Positions 54,225 to 63,900 are shown, numbered from the stretch's first letter. The stretch: 64,000 bases of DNA from an uncultured Cytophagales bacterium (GCA_937136415.1 CAKZOK010000181.1:1-64000), one strand, 5' to 3'. Notes: generated from the letters alone by a model not told the origin. Translations and numbers: made by a program.

Positions 54225-54268
54225 TAATTTTTGATGCAATAAGACTTCAAAATACAATTTTTTTGAAA

Positions 54269-55261
54269 TTAATTCAATGAAAATGTTTTTTTTATTTCAA
54301 TTTGTAATTCATCACCTTCTCTAAATTTTTGATAAGTAGTAGTATGGATTTTGAAAGTTTGATTCTTGTTATTTTTTCCTATTAATTTATAACTATTCCC
54401 ATAAAAATCTATCTTTTCAATTTTTATAATTTCAGTTTCAGAATTATTTTTAATTTTATCTTTTTCATCAATAATTTCAATCCACTCGGGGCGAGTATAT
54501 TCTTTCTTTTTATCCCAATTTGAAGTTTTCTGTATTTCTCCAAAAAGCGTCGCTACATATTCAGTAACAGGATATTGATATAATTTTTGGGACGAATCTA
54601 GTTGTTCAATTTTTCCATTTCGCATAACAGCAAGCCGATTAGCAAGCGATAAGGCATCTTGCAAATCGTGAGTAACCAAAATAGTGGTAGTCTGTGTTTT
54701 TTCTAAAATTGTTTTGATTTGTTGCCTCATTTCTCCTTTTAATTGTTCGTCAAGATTCGAAAAAGGCTCATCTAAAAGCAAGAGTTTGGGTTTGGGAGCA
54801 AGCGCACGAGCCAAGGCAATACGCTGTTGTTGCCCTCCAGAAAGCTCATGAGGAAATCTTTTTTCATAATTTGAAAGTTCCACAAGAGATAACATTTCAA
54901 TTATTTTTTCTTTTTTCTGTGATTTGTTATATATTTTACTGTCTAATCCATAACCAATATTTTGGGCTACACTAAGATGAGGAAAAAGAGCATAATGTTG
55001 AAAAAATAAACCAACATTTCTTTTTTCAGGCTGCACAAAAATAGATTCTTTATCATCAAAAACTAATTTGTCTTGCAAAGTAATAGAGCCGTTTGATGCT
55101 TTTTCTAACCCTGCTATTATTCTCAAAAGTGTAGTTTTTCCACTGCCACTTTCACCCAAAAGAGCTAGTGTTTCGCCTTTTTTTAATGAAAATGAAACAT
55201 TATCAACAGCATAACTTTCCATTAAAGGAAATTTTTTGTAAATATTTTTAAGTTTTACCAT
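54269..55261 (-). CDS. ABC transporter ATP-binding protein (spermidine/iron/sulfate-import type)
   Basis: A 330-residue ATPase subunit of an importer. Walker A LGESGSGKTTLLRII is near residues 34-48, the Q-loop in LFFQHYALFPHLSV, the signature LSGGQQQRIALARALA near 140, Walker B LLLLDEPFSNLD near 158 and the H-loop in LVTHDLQ. The last 90 residues are a C-terminal TOBE-like domain. Sequence type is that of PotA, FbpC and CysA. No permease or binding-protein gene adjoins it, so the substrate is not assigned. Its start lies inside a short dispersed repeat (ATGTAGCTTACGC on the opposite strand reading). Confidence 0.88.
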   Translation of the reverse strand: MVKLKNIYKKFPLMESYAVDNVSFSLKKGETLALLGESGSGKTTLLRIIAGLEKASNGSITLQDKLVFDDKESIFVQPEKRNVGLFFQHYALFPHLSVAQNIGYGLDSKIYNKSQKKEKIIEMLSLVELSNYEKRFPHELSGGQQQRIALARALAPKPKLLLLDEPFSNLDEQLKGEMRQQIKTILEKTQTTTILVTHDLQDALSLANRLAVMRNGKIEQLDSSQKLYQYPVTEYVATLFGEIQKTSNWDKKKEYTRPEWIEIIDEKDKIKNNSETEIIKIEKIDFYGNSYKLIGKNNKNQTFKIHTTTYQKFREGDELQIEIKKTFSLN

Positions 55262-55345
55262 GTAGCTTACGCTTTAACGTATGAGTTTTAAGTTTGTATG
55301 TAGCTTATGTTTTGCGTGATAAAAATGTGAGCTATCTTTTAAGGC
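55259..55345 (+). repeat. Family D repeat, two tandem units
   Basis: CATGTAGCTTACGCTTTAAC at 55259 and TATGTAGCTTATGTTTTGCG at 55298 are direct copies of one unit, each followed by a GTGAGC/ATGAGT block. The first unit overlaps the start codon of the ABC ATPase gene. Similar units occur at 18961-18988, and a diverged one at 58372-58405 with its inverted partner at 58440-58462. Confidence 0.5.
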
Positions 55346-55361
55346 TGGCAAAACCAACTGA

Positions 55362-55481
55362 GAAGCTGTTTAAATTTGTTGTTAAATTAAGCCTAAAAGA
55401 GATTGATGTGTGTTCCTTTCCGAAGCCTTATCATTTAGTTTTGGAGAGCTGAACGCACAATTTAAAAGTTTAAACAACTTC
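55362..55481. repeat. Family C repeat, 120-bp copy
   Basis: Bounded by GAAGCTGTTTAAATT and TTTAAACAACTTC, with CTGAACGCACAATTTAAAAG near the right end as in 23069-23245. It is non-coding, and lies between the ABC ATPase and msrB. Confidence 0.6.
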
Positions 55482-55637
55482 TAAAGAATAAAAAATTATA
55501 TTCATAATTTTTCCTAAAGGAATAGAAATTAATTAAAACATACAAATTTTATTGTAATTTGTTGATATTCAATGTTTTGTGTCTGTGAGTTATAATTGTT
55601 ATTAAACAAAGTGTTCGATTATTTCGTTTGTATAAAC

Positions 55638-56192
55638 ATGAAAATAAAAATTTTACTAATATTAGTTATCATTTGTGGATTAGGAGTAGTTGTATTTTTG
55701 AGCTTTACCAATAATTTTTCAAATAATAACAAACAAGTAGAGGCTTCTGAAAATTTTGAAATTAATTTAGACCAATTAAACCAAAAAGATACTGCTATGT
55801 CAGATTACAAAATAAAGAAAACAGAAAATCAATGGAAAGAAGAATTGACAGATAATGAATACCGAGTTTTGCGCCAAAAAGGAACTGAACGAGCCTTTAC
55901 AGGGCAATTTTATGACCACCACGAAAAAGGAGTTTATACGTGTGGTGCGTGTCATCAAAAATTATTTGATTCGAAAACAAAATATGAATCAGGCAGTGGT
56001 TGGCCTAGTTTTTACTCTTCTATTGATGGAAACGTAAAAGAAATCACTGACCGTACTCATGGAATGGTTCGAACAGAAGTTGTATGTAATAATTGTGGTT
56101 CACATTTGGGACATGTTTTTAATGATGGACCAAAACCAACAGGAATGCGTTATTGTGTTAATTCTATTTCTTTAGATTTTGAAAAAGAATAG
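55638..56192 (+). CDS. msrB: Periplasmic peptide-methionine (R)-S-oxide reductase MsrB
   Basis: A 184-residue enzyme that repairs methionine-R-sulfoxide in proteins. The MsrB domain (about 60-182) shows the zinc pairs CGACHQK (near 101-104) and CNNCGSH (near 149-152), SGSGWPSFY and [18 protein letters not shown] with the catalytic Cys near 173. Unlike cytoplasmic MsrB, it has an N-terminal helix ([20 protein letters not shown]) that should export or anchor it, so it would protect envelope proteins. The frame is open from TTG 55596, but ATG 55638 gives a normal signal. It is a single gene, not linked to msrA. Confidence 0.92.
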   Translation: MKIKILLILVIICGLGVVVFLSFTNNFSNNNKQVEASENFEINLDQLNQKDTAMSDYKIKKTENQWKEELTDNEYRVLRQKGTERAFTGQFYDHHEKGVYTCGACHQKLFDSKTKYESGSGWPSFYSSIDGNVKEITDRTHGMVRTEVVCNNCGSHLGHVFNDGPKPTGMRYCVNSISLDFEKE

Positions 56193-56306
56193 TTTACAAA
56201 ATGAGCTTTTATGAGAAGATTATTCAAAGGGTTTTCTCAAAGTTAAATAAAACACTATAATTTATTTGACTAAATCTATTTTCTACGATTTTATTTTTTT
56301 ATCACT

Positions 56307-56630
56307 ATGTACGACAAAGACTTCAACAAACTACCTTCAAGAAGAACACCTGCCCCAAAACCAATCGGGGAAGCCCTAAAAACTTTTTTAGATGCTCAAA
56401 AATGGAGTGTAAAATATGAAAGCAATAGATTAAAAGTAGATTGGGCAAAAATTGTGGGCGATTTTGTGGCACAACAAACCGAAAAAGTAGAAATTAGAAA
56501 TAAAAAAATATTTATTCGTGTTTCTCAACCTACTTTGAGATATGAATTGTTGATGCAAAAAACATCTATTATTTATCGTGTTAATTCTCATTTTGGAAAA
56601 AGAATGATAGAAGAAGTCGTTTTACTCTAA
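56307..56630 (+). CDS. DUF721 (DciA-like) domain protein
   Basis: A 107-residue basic protein. A short tail (SRRTPAPKPIGEALKTFLDA) leads to the DUF721 core with VDWAKIVGDFVAQQTEKVEI and FIRVSQPTLRYELLMQKTSI. DUF721 proteins are related to DciA, which helps load the replicative helicase; many short members are uncharacterised. It is cytoplasmic. The neighbour sufB follows about 170 bp later. The length is normal for the group. Confidence 0.82.
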   Translation: MYDKDFNKLPSRRTPAPKPIGEALKTFLDAQKWSVKYESNRLKVDWAKIVGDFVAQQTEKVEIRNKKIFIRVSQPTLRYELLMQKTSIIYRVNSHFGKRMIEEVVLL

Positions 56631-56712
56631 TTTTGCTTTTAGGCGAAATAAAAAAAAACACAATTTTTTCAAAAAAACAAGAGCAGAAAACCTTTATATC
56701 AATTTTTTGTTC

Positions 56713-56720
56713 TATTTTTG
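56713..56720 (+). promoter_or_regulatory. Likely -7 promoter element of sufB
   Basis: TATTTTTG at 56713-56720 fits TAnnTTTG and lies about 78 bp before the sufB start. The -33 box is not clear. Confidence 0.35.
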
Positions 56721-56797
56721 TACTATTAAATTATTTAGACTAATTACAAACAGGATAATTTTTTCAGACTTTAAAAGTCTAATTATAAAAAAAAATT

Positions 56798-58255
56798 ATG
56801 GCAGAAGCAAAACAAACAGAACAAGAACTTTTAGAAGACATCACAAATTCGGAATATAAATACGGATTTGTTTCAAATATAGAATCTGATAAAGCAATCA
56901 AAGGACTTACAGAAGACACTGTTCGTTTTATTTCTGCAAAGAAAAACGAACCAGAGTGGCTTTTGGAGTGGCGTTTGGCTGCTTTCAAAAAATGGCAAGC
57001 TATGCCAACTCCTCAATGGGCAAACTTAAATATTCCTGAAATCAATTTTCAAGATATTATTTATTATGCTGCTCCCAAAAAGAAAGAGCAAGTAAATAGC
57101 CTTGATGAAATAGACCCAGAGCTTTTGGCTACCTTTGATAAATTAGGAATTTCTCTAACAGAACAAAAACGTCTTTCTGGTGTGGCTGTTGATGTAGTGA
57201 TGGATAGTGTTTCGGTAGCTACAACATTCAAAACCAAATTGGCAGAATTAGGAATTATTTTTTGTTCGTTTAGTGAAGCTGTGCAAGAACACCCAGAGCT
57301 TGTCAAAAAATATTTGGGTTCGGTTGTTCCTGTGAGTGATAATTATTTTTCGGCTCTCAATTCGGCTGTTTTTAGTGATGGCTCATTTTGTTATATTCCT
57401 AAAGGAGTGCGTTCGCCGATGGAACTTTCTACTTATTTTAGAATCAATGAAGCAAATACAGGGCAGTTTGAAAGAACCTTGATTATTGCTGAGGATAGTT
57501 CGTATGTTAGTTATTTGGAAGGTTGTACTGCTCCTCAAAGAGATGAAAATCAACTGCATGCTGCCGTAGTAGAAATTTTTGCTCACAAAAAAGCAGAAGT
57601 AAAATATTCAACAGTTCAGAACTGGTATCCAGGGGATAAAAATGGTGTAGGTGGAATTTATAATTTTGTAACCAAACGAGGAATTTGCTTTGGTGATGAT
57701 TCAAAAATTTCTTGGACACAAGTAGAAACAGGTTCGGCAATCACTTGGAAATATCCTTCTTGTATCCTAAAAGGAGATAATTCGATGGGTGAATTTTATT
57801 CGGTTGCTGTAACTAAAAATTACCAACAAGCAGATACAGGTACAAAAATGATTCATATTGGAAAGAATACCAAAAGCCGTATTGTTTCGAAAGGTATCTC
57901 GGCTGGGCATAGTCAAAATTCGTATCGTGGTTCGGTTGATATTATGAAACGAGCTACTAATTCACGTAATTTTTCTCAATGTGATTCACTTTTGATTGGT
58001 GATTTGTGTGGAGCGCATACATTTCCCTATATCAATGCCGAAAATAGCAGCGCACAGATAGAACACGAAGCAACAACTTCAAAAATCGGAGAAGACCAAA
58101 TTTTTTATTGTAATCAAAGAGGAATTGATTCTGAAAAAGCTGTTGCACTAATCGTAAATGGTTATTGTAAGGAAGTTTTGAATAAATTACCGATGGAATT
58201 TGCTGTAGAAGCACAAAAATTATTAGCTCTTTCTTTAGAAGGAAGTGTTGGGTAA
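56798..58255 (+). CDS. sufB: Fe-S cluster assembly scaffold SufB
   Basis: A 485-residue SufB, the scaffold on which SufC/D and SufS build Fe-S clusters. Matching blocks are [18 protein letters not shown] near residues 48-65, [40 protein letters not shown] and [20 protein letters not shown], with [20 protein letters not shown] near the C-terminus. Length fits. In most genomes sufC, sufD and sufS follow sufB directly; here a terminator comes next and the following gene is on the opposite strand, so the other suf genes lie elsewhere. Confidence 0.95.
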   Translation: MAEAKQTEQELLEDITNSEYKYGFVSNIESDKAIKGLTEDTVRFISAKKNEPEWLLEWRLAAFKKWQAMPTPQWANLNIPEINFQDIIYYAAPKKKEQVNSLDEIDPELLATFDKLGISLTEQKRLSGVAVDVVMDSVSVATTFKTKLAELGIIFCSFSEAVQEHPELVKKYLGSVVPVSDNYFSALNSAVFSDGSFCYIPKGVRSPMELSTYFRINEANTGQFERTLIIAEDSSYVSYLEGCTAPQRDENQLHAAVVEIFAHKKAEVKYSTVQNWYPGDKNGVGGIYNFVTKRGICFGDDSKISWTQVETGSAITWKYPSCILKGDNSMGEFYSVAVTKNYQQADTGTKMIHIGKNTKSRIVSKGISAGHSQNSYRGSVDIMKRATNSRNFSQCDSLLIGDLCGAHTFPYINAENSSAQIEHEATTSKIGEDQIFYCNQRGIDSEKAVALIVNGYCKEVLNKLPMEFAVEAQKLLALSLEGSVG

Positions 58256-58288
58256 TATCTATTCACTTTCTCAAAAGTGAACTGTGTT

Positions 58289-58333
58289 AAAAAAGCCTAT
58301 TAGAAACAGAATTTGTTTTTAATAGGCTTTTTT
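58289..58333 (+). terminator. Terminator after sufB
   Basis: AAAAAAGCCTATTA and TAATAGGCTTTTTT pair around an 18-base loop with T-runs on both sides. It ends the sufB transcript 33 bp after the stop. Confidence 0.8.
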
Positions 58334-58515
58334 GATAAAAGTAACTTGACTTCGGTATTATTTCACTTTGTAGTGTATGTTTTAGCGTGCGAAAATGTAC
58401 TTTAACTTTAGATTAGGAGTTTTGAGATAGTTATTTTTCGAAAGCTAAAGCATTCGCTACATCTACTCACATGCTAAGTGCAGCTACCCATATAGGAATA
58501 ATAAGCATCTTATTT

Positions 58516-59088
58516 CTATTGATAAGGTGTATAAAAAAATATATTTCTATCCCAACCATAGTGAAATTTTTTACCATCTTGCTCTGGGTCTTTTATTATT
58601 ATATGACATTTACTAATCTTATTTGGCTCTGCCCATATTAAATCGGACAGTTGTCTTAGTGCTTCTTTTACAGAGAAACCCAATGCAAAATCTGTTATTG
58701 TGATATTAGGATAGTCACTTGATGCACAAACAAAAAACTTTCCGATGAGTTTTTTATCTAAATTCATAATTATTCCATCTGCAATATAAGAACCCGAATC
58801 TTGTCCACCTGTATATTGGTTGTTTTCTGTAAGAAATACATTCAAACTTTTGTCAAAATTAGGAGCAAACAAATACCACAGGCGAGCTAAAACCCAAGAA
58901 CTAAAATCATTTGAATCTGCAATATCGGCATCTACTTTATCAGACATCCATAACACATTTTCTAGCATCATTTGAGTATCTTCATAAAGGTCAGTAGGAA
59001 TTTCTATTTCTCCACAATTAGAATTAGATGGAATAAATTCAAAAATAAAATCATGACTATAAACACAAGCCAAAATATTGTTTTTCAT
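58516..59088 (-). CDS. Cytoplasmic protein of unknown function
   Basis: A 190-residue soluble protein that I do not recognise. It has no signal peptide. Composition is acidic and aromatic, with segments such as EIPTDLYEDTQMMLENVLWM, SSWVLARLWYLFAPNFDKSL and GYSVKEALRQLSDLIWAEPN-like helices, and a C-terminal HYGWDRNIFFYTP. The pattern suggests a small alpha/beta domain. It lies 18 bp downstream of the acyltransferase gene on the same strand, so the two are probably one operon. A small immunity-type protein is a possibility, but nothing here supports it. Confidence 0.6.
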   Translation of the reverse strand: MKNNILACVYSHDFIFEFIPSNSNCGEIEIPTDLYEDTQMMLENVLWMSDKVDADIADSNDFSSWVLARLWYLFAPNFDKSLNVFLTENNQYTGGQDSGSYIADGIIMNLDKKLIGKFFVCASSDYPNITITDFALGFSVKEALRQLSDLIWAEPNKISKCHIIIKDPEQDGKKFHYGWDRNIFFYTPYQ

Positions 59089-59106
59089 TTTTTATAAAAT
59101 CATTTA

Positions 59107-59694
59107 TTAGACATATCTCAAATCCACAGAAAAATTTTCTGGAATTTTACCAATTTTGTCTTTATAAAAGTCCATTATTTCTTTTAAATCAGCTTCCATA
59201 TCATCACTAGGAAAAAGAAATTTTGTAACACCTGCTTCTCTTTTTTGATAATCCAAATAACCAAGAGCAATCGGAACATTGGCAAGTTTGGCTGCATGAT
59301 AAAAACCCATTTTCCATTCTGTTCTTTTTTTTCGTGTTGCTTCAGGAGTAAAAACGACAGCTAGTTTTTGATTTTCTGTAAAAAGATTTGCCATTGCTTC
59401 TACCATTGATGGACGTTTTTCGCCTTCTTTTTTAGGTGTTCGGTCTATTCCGATTGCTCCCATTTTTAAAAGCATTTTGCCAAAAGGAGGTTTTATCCAT
59501 TCTTTTTTTATGGTAAAACGCCAATTTATTTTTCCAATATCAAACCAAGCGATTGTATAAACAGCGTCCCAGTTGCTAGTGTGTGGAGCTGCAATAATCA
59601 CACATCGGTCTAATATTTCTTGAGAAACTTCTTCACTATGAACGATTTTCCAGCCACGAAAACGGAATAAAAAACGAAAAAGAGCAAGTACCAT
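59107..59694 (-). CDS. 1-acyl-glycerol-3-phosphate acyltransferase family protein
   Basis: A 195-residue member of the PlsC-like acyltransferase family. The catalytic motif H-X4-D appears as APHTSNWDAVYT near residues 36-47, with the second block GIDRTPKKEG and the substrate-binding FTPEATRKK following. PlsC-type enzymes move acyl chains from ACP or CoA to lysophospholipids; this shorter version lacks a clear membrane helix and may act on another glycerolipid. Phospholipid synthesis also involves gpsA at 14422, but the genes are not linked. It is minus strand and begins the two-gene unit with 58516. Confidence 0.78.
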   Translation of the reverse strand: MVLALFRFLFRFRGWKIVHSEEVSQEILDRCVIIAAPHTSNWDAVYTIAWFDIGKINWRFTIKKEWIKPPFGKMLLKMGAIGIDRTPKKEGEKRPSMVEAMANLFTENQKLAVVFTPEATRKKRTEWKMGFYHAAKLANVPIALGYLDYQKREAGVTKFLFPSDDMEADLKEIMDFYKDKIGKIPENFSVDLRYV

Positions 59695-59707
59695 GTTTTA
59701 GTTATTA

Positions 59708-59866
59708 GTGTTTAATTATTAGTTATTAATGAATAAAAAATAGGATACTGTACCCTACTTTTTTGATTTGAAATTCAATCTTTGTTGTTGTTTTAGTGTA
59801 GTTACACCAACAAAAATACGCACATTCAGTGTTTAATTATTAGTTATCGATGAATAAAAAATAGGA
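59708..59866. repeat. 38-bp direct repeat flanking a family A-like hairpin
   Basis: GTGTTTAATTATTAGTTATT and the following 18 bases (59708-59745) recur at 59829-59866 with two changes. Between them is the hairpin TTGTTGTTGTTTTAGTGTAG / TTACACCAACAA, similar to the interior of family A. It may be a remnant insertion with duplicated flanks, though 38 bp is long for a target duplication. Confidence 0.5.
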
Positions 59867-59936
59867 TTTACCAATTATTTTCAAAGTTACGGATTTTGAA
59901 AGTTCTAATTATTACAAAAATAGTTAATGAAATTAT

Positions 59937-61157
59937 TTATCTAATTTTCAAAGTTGCTAAAGCAATAATGACAAGCAAAACGCCTACAATCCAAAAACGA
60001 GTAACAATCTTGACTTCATGATACCCTTTCTTTTGATAGTGATGATGAAGAGGTGACATCAGAAAAATACGCCTTCCTTCTCCAAATTTCTTTTTGGTAT
60101 ATTTGAAATAAGCCACCTGCATAACAACAGATAAATTTTCTATCAAAAAGACACCACAAAGAATCGGAATCATAAGCTCTTTTCGAAGTGTAATTGCCAA
60201 AACGGCGACAATTCCACCCAAAGACAGACTGCCTGTATCTCCCATAAAAACCTGCGCAGGAAAAGAATTATACCACAAAAAACCAATACATGCACCCATA
60301 AAAGCAGCACAAAAAATCACAACTTCGCCCGTATTAGGCAAGTACATAATATTGAGATAATCAGCAAAAATCAAATTTCCAGAAACATAAGCAAAGACAC
60401 TTAAAGCTGTCGCAATAATTGCTGTTGTTCCTGCTGCTAATCCATCTAATCCGTCTGTCAGATTTGCGCCATTCGAAACGGCTGTAATAATAAAAGTAAC
60501 TACAATAATATAAAAAATAAGCACTCCATATTCTCCCAAGAAATCAGGAACAAGGCTTCGATAATCTAATTCATTATTTTTTATGAAAGGAATAGTCGTC
60601 TTTAGAGATTTTACATCTTCAAAACTAGAGTTCATCAGTGTTGTATAATCACTTTTTCCATTTATTACTTCCTCAAATTCTCGCATCAAAACGTCTGGGT
60701 GGTAATACATTGCCACAGCAATCAAAATTCCGATTCCTACTTGTCCTAAGATTTTGAATTTGCCTGAAAGTCCTTTTTTATCTTTACGAATAACTTTAAT
60801 ATAATCATCAATAAATCCAATTACTCCTAACCAAATAGTAGAAATAATCAAAAGTAAAATATAAATATTGTGAAGTTGAGCCAAAAGAAGGGTAGGAATA
60901 AGTGTTGCAGCCAGCACAATAATTCCTCCCATAGTAGGTGTTCCTGCTTTTAGGTTTTCCCCCTTTAATCCTAAATCTCTAACCGTTTCTCCAATTTGTT
61001 GTTTTTGAAGAAAAAGAATTATTTTTTTACCAAAAACAACACTAATCAATAGCGAAAGAAAAGCAGCCAACATTGCACGAAAACTAATATATTGAAAAAG
61101 ACCTGCTCCAGAAAGTTCGAACTGTTCACGTAAAAAACGAAATAAATAATATAACAT
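59937..61157 (-). CDS. mraY: Phospho-N-acetylmuramoyl-pentapeptide-transferase MraY
   Basis: A 406-residue integral membrane enzyme that makes lipid I from UDP-MurNAc-pentapeptide and undecaprenyl phosphate, the first membrane step of peptidoglycan synthesis. Ten helices and the acidic catalytic loops are visible: [33 protein letters not shown] and [12 protein letters not shown], with the C-terminal [14 protein letters not shown]. The frame is open from TTG 61169; the ATG at 61157 is used. The loop at about 185-215 is longer than in typical MraY, as is usual in Bacteroidota. It is split from rsmH and murE/murD. Confidence 0.95.
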   Translation of the reverse strand: MLYYLFRFLREQFELSGAGLFQYISFRAMLAAFLSLLISVVFGKKIILFLQKQQIGETVRDLGLKGENLKAGTPTMGGIIVLAATLIPTLLLAQLHNIYILLLIISTIWLGVIGFIDDYIKVIRKDKKGLSGKFKILGQVGIGILIAVAMYYHPDVLMREFEEVINGKSDYTTLMNSSFEDVKSLKTTIPFIKNNELDYRSLVPDFLGEYGVLIFYIIVVTFIITAVSNGANLTDGLDGLAAGTTAIIATALSVFAYVSGNLIFADYLNIMYLPNTGEVVIFCAAFMGACIGFLWYNSFPAQVFMGDTGSLSLGGIVAVLAITLRKELMIPILCGVFLIENLSVVMQVAYFKYTKKKFGEGRRIFLMSPLHHHYQKKGYHEVKIVTRFWIVGVLLVIIALATLKIR

Positions 61158-61247
61158 GAGAAAATACAAAGAATGAGTAATGAAGGAAGTTGTAAAAATT
61201 GTATCCTAATTTTTCTTTCTACCAAAATGAAAAGGCAAACTTACAAA

Positions 61248-61284
61248 AAAAAGCACTCTACCTCTATAAAGTAAAGTGCTTTTT
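61248..61284 (-). terminator. Terminator of the 61327 gene
   Basis: AAAAAGCACT (61248-61257) and AGTGCTTTTT (61275-61284) pair around a 17-base loop. Read on the minus strand it follows the membrane-protein stop by about 40 bp and precedes mraY. Confidence 0.7.
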
Positions 61285-61326
61285 GCTAAAATTAATAGAA
61301 TATATTTTTTGAGTAATTTTATTTTT

Positions 61327-62118
61327 TTAACTAAAAAGGCGTTTGGGCTTACTAAATGAAAAATAATAAGCAAAAAATAATGCAAAGCTATAAAATGTAA
61401 TATCTACATATTCAAATCTGTCTTTCAAGAATCCCCATAAATGAGAAATATCAAAAGTAGTAAATGTATCTATGTAAGAAAGTTGAAAACTTTCCACGAT
61501 AGGCTCAACAGCAGCCAAAACATTTCCTGCAAAACAACCCAAAATGGTAATCAAAATAGCTACAATTCCAAAGATAGGCTTATGTCCTCTTCCCCCAATT
61601 CTCATTCCAAAAGCTGCTAAAACACCTACCAGAATAGCCATAAAAGCGTAATGATGTTGTTCTATGTATTCATCTATTAGCATTGTTGTTTTGCCCCATG
61701 TGTAGGCTGCTCCTAATGCTCCGATTAAGCAAAGTATAATTCCTAAAAATAAATTGGATTTTAATTTCATGTTAGATAGGGAAGATTTTTTTGATAAAGC
61801 AAACAACTCATCAAGATAATCAGGTTTTGTATTAACATCTTTAGAGCTATTTGATTGTGTGTTATTTTGATTTAGATTAGCTTTTGGGCTAATCCACTCG
61901 TAATTTACTTCTAATTCTTCTAAAGGCAAAATGGCAGATTTATTAAATGCAATCGGGCTTTCACTTGGAAGGTCTGAAAAAGGAGTTGTTTTGACGACTG
62001 TAAGAATCGAATTATCTCTACCCAGTATATTTATTGTGTTTTTGGTATTACCAAAATTTCCTTTTTGAAAGAGTTTTTCTAGCTTTTTTTCTTCGTTGGT
62101 GGGAGTGATATGATTCAT
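61327..62118 (-). CDS. Membrane protein of unknown function
   Basis: A 263-residue protein. The N-terminal half (about 1-115) is soluble, Asn/Ser/Lys-rich and probably disordered (LFQKGNFGNTKNTINILGRD, NQNNTQSNSSKDVN). The C-terminal half has four membrane segments (LFLGIILCLIGALGAAYTWG, YAFMAILVGVLAAFGMRIGG, FGIVAILITILGCFAGNVLA, FYSFALFFAYYFSFS). Multi-pass Bacteroidota proteins of this layout exist without known function. It lies upstream of mraY on the same strand with a terminator between them. Confidence 0.7.
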   Translation of the reverse strand: MNHITPTNEEKKLEKLFQKGNFGNTKNTINILGRDNSILTVVKTTPFSDLPSESPIAFNKSAILPLEELEVNYEWISPKANLNQNNTQSNSSKDVNTKPDYLDELFALSKKSSLSNMKLKSNLFLGIILCLIGALGAAYTWGKTTMLIDEYIEQHHYAFMAILVGVLAAFGMRIGGRGHKPIFGIVAILITILGCFAGNVLAAVEPIVESFQLSYIDTFTTFDISHLWGFLKDRFEYVDITFYSFALFFAYYFSFSKPKRLFS

Positions 62119-62899
62119 ACAAGTACAGTATTAGAGCCTAATAAAAGTTTGGAATAAGAATAGTTGTGATTCTTAATTATTCAAGACAAAATAAAAGATA
62201 TTACTCACAAAGTTTCAAGAACTATACCTTTTTGATGATAAAATTTATACCCATAAAAATCATAAAATGCTGAATTAAATTGAGTAATTAATCATAAAAA
62301 AATAATCTTAAAACAAGTGTTTTTGTTTGAAATAGCCTTTATTTAGCTCAAAAAAGCTGTTTTGAGTTTGTCTATTAATTATATAAATATAAACAAAAAC
62401 ACCCCATAGTTGCAAAAAAAAGAATATAATAGACAGAAGGCAATCGACGAATGAATGACTCTAATCGGTTAGTAAGTGTTTTTTTTAGACAAAAAAATAA
62501 CGCATTATTTCCATAAAAAGTAAATGTATTTTGAAATAATTTGCAACAAAAAATCACTTTTATTATTTATTCATAAGTATATTTTTGCTACTTTGTCGAA
62601 ACAATATCTATTTTTAGCAGAAAAAGCACACTTTTTGAATTACTAAAAAGTATTATACTACTAGAGATTTTATTTTTCTAACCTCCCTTAATTCTTCTGA
62701 AGAAAGAGAGAAATGAAGAAGATAGATTGCTTTTAGAGTTCCACTTTTTTTAGAAAGGATTGTGTGTAGCAAGGATTTCGTTGTTTGGGAAGGAGGGAGC
62801 AAAAACTATAATTATTACAACCAATTCTCTAAGTTTAGAAAATATCTAGTATTATAAAAAAATATATAATTACCAAAAATTAATCACTCTTCAAAAATC
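62119..62899. other. Long leader or non-coding region before the CAP-SPOR gene
   Basis: 780 bases without a credible gene. A possible -7 box TATTTTTG lies at 62580-62587. Downstream, a purine-rich stretch with pyrimidine partner (CCTCCCTT near 62683 and AAGGAGGG near 62790) can close a stem of about 110 bases, so a structured leader or small RNA is possible. I cannot match it to a known family. Confidence 0.35.
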
Positions 62900-63880
62900 A
62901 TGATAAGAAATTATTTTTATACAAAAATGGCATTTACTTTTGCCTTGTTTTGCTTGTTTGTATCTACTTTTTCTACTACTGTTTCTGCACAGCAAATGAA
63001 TGTTCCAGAAGATATTTGTGTAAATGGCTTCGAACAACAACTCTATGCCTTGATAGATAATTATAGAAATGAAAATGAGGCACATACTATCGAAATATCT
63101 AAAAAACTAACCTTTGTAGCAAAACTACATGCAAGAGATTTGTATCATAATAGAATTGATAGAGATTCGTGTAGCATGCAAAGTTGGTCAGATAAAGGAT
63201 TTTGGAATGCCTGTTGTTTTAGTGAAAGAGATAATGCAAAACAGTCTTGTATGTGGGACAAACCAAAAGAAATAACGGGATATGGTGGAAAGGCGTATGA
63301 AGTAATTTATAACGGAGGAAGCGAACCAAAACGAATTATGGAACTTTGGAAAGGAAGCTCTTTTTATTCAGATATTCTCAAAAATGCAGGACGTTATGCG
63401 AATAAAGATTGGGCAGCTATCGGAATCGGACAATACAAAAATGTAACAGTTGTTTGGTTTGGAGAAATAGAAGATGAAGAAAATGAAGTTCAAAATTGTT
63501 CGGGAACAGAACCCAAATATGACCTAACAAATGGAACAATCATACCTTCAAAAGAGATTGTTGATAATGAAACAAATGACAATATAAATACTCTTACCGA
63601 AAATAATGACAATGCAGATGCTACCGAAGAAACCTTAAATACAAATTTAGAAAGTGGTAAATTTTATTTGATTTATGGAAGTTATTCGACGCAGGAATAT
63701 GCAAATGCAGCCGTTAATCAGCTTAGTGGACAGTTTCCACAGGCGAGAGTTATTACCACCAATGATAGCGACCGTTATAGAATTGCACTCTATGAGTATA
63801 ATACAAGAGAGGAAGCAAAAGAAGCTCAAAACAACCTAGATTATACTTATGTAGGTGCGTGGGTGCTGATTGCAGAATAA
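62900..63880 (+). CDS. Secreted CAP-domain protein with C-terminal SPOR domain
   Basis: A 326-residue exported protein. A signal peptide (MIRNYFYTKMAFTFALFCLF ... VSAQQ, 1-33) leads to a CAP/SCP domain (about 45-195) with ISKKLTFVAKLHARDLYHNR, a GSEPKRIMELWKGS block and WAAIGIGQYKNVTVVWFGE. An acidic Asn/Asp/Thr-rich linker (about 200-255) precedes a SPOR domain (KFYLIYGSYSTQEYANAAVN ... YVGAWVLIAE). SPOR domains bind glycan strands lacking stem peptides at division sites; CAP domains are usually extracellular and of varied function. The fusion suggests a wall-targeted CAP protein. It is the last complete gene before the terminator at 63901. Confidence 0.88.
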   Translation: MIRNYFYTKMAFTFALFCLFVSTFSTTVSAQQMNVPEDICVNGFEQQLYALIDNYRNENEAHTIEISKKLTFVAKLHARDLYHNRIDRDSCSMQSWSDKGFWNACCFSERDNAKQSCMWDKPKEITGYGGKAYEVIYNGGSEPKRIMELWKGSSFYSDILKNAGRYANKDWAAIGIGQYKNVTVVWFGEIEDEENEVQNCSGTEPKYDLTNGTIIPSKEIVDNETNDNINTLTENNDNADATEETLNTNLESGKFYLIYGSYSTQEYANAAVNQLSGQFPQARVITTNDSDRYRIALYEYNTREEAKEAQNNLDYTYVGAWVLIAE

Positions 63881-63900
63881 ATTTTTGAATTGATATTTAC

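Noticed and set aside
58372-58462. Family D-like sequence after sufB as a separate element
   Set aside because: Only partly similar to the 55259 units, with poor pairing; mentioned under family D but not called as a feature.
62375-62557. 60-codon minus-strand frame before the CAP-SPOR gene
   Set aside because: No domain and no promoter; probably chance in AT-rich DNA.
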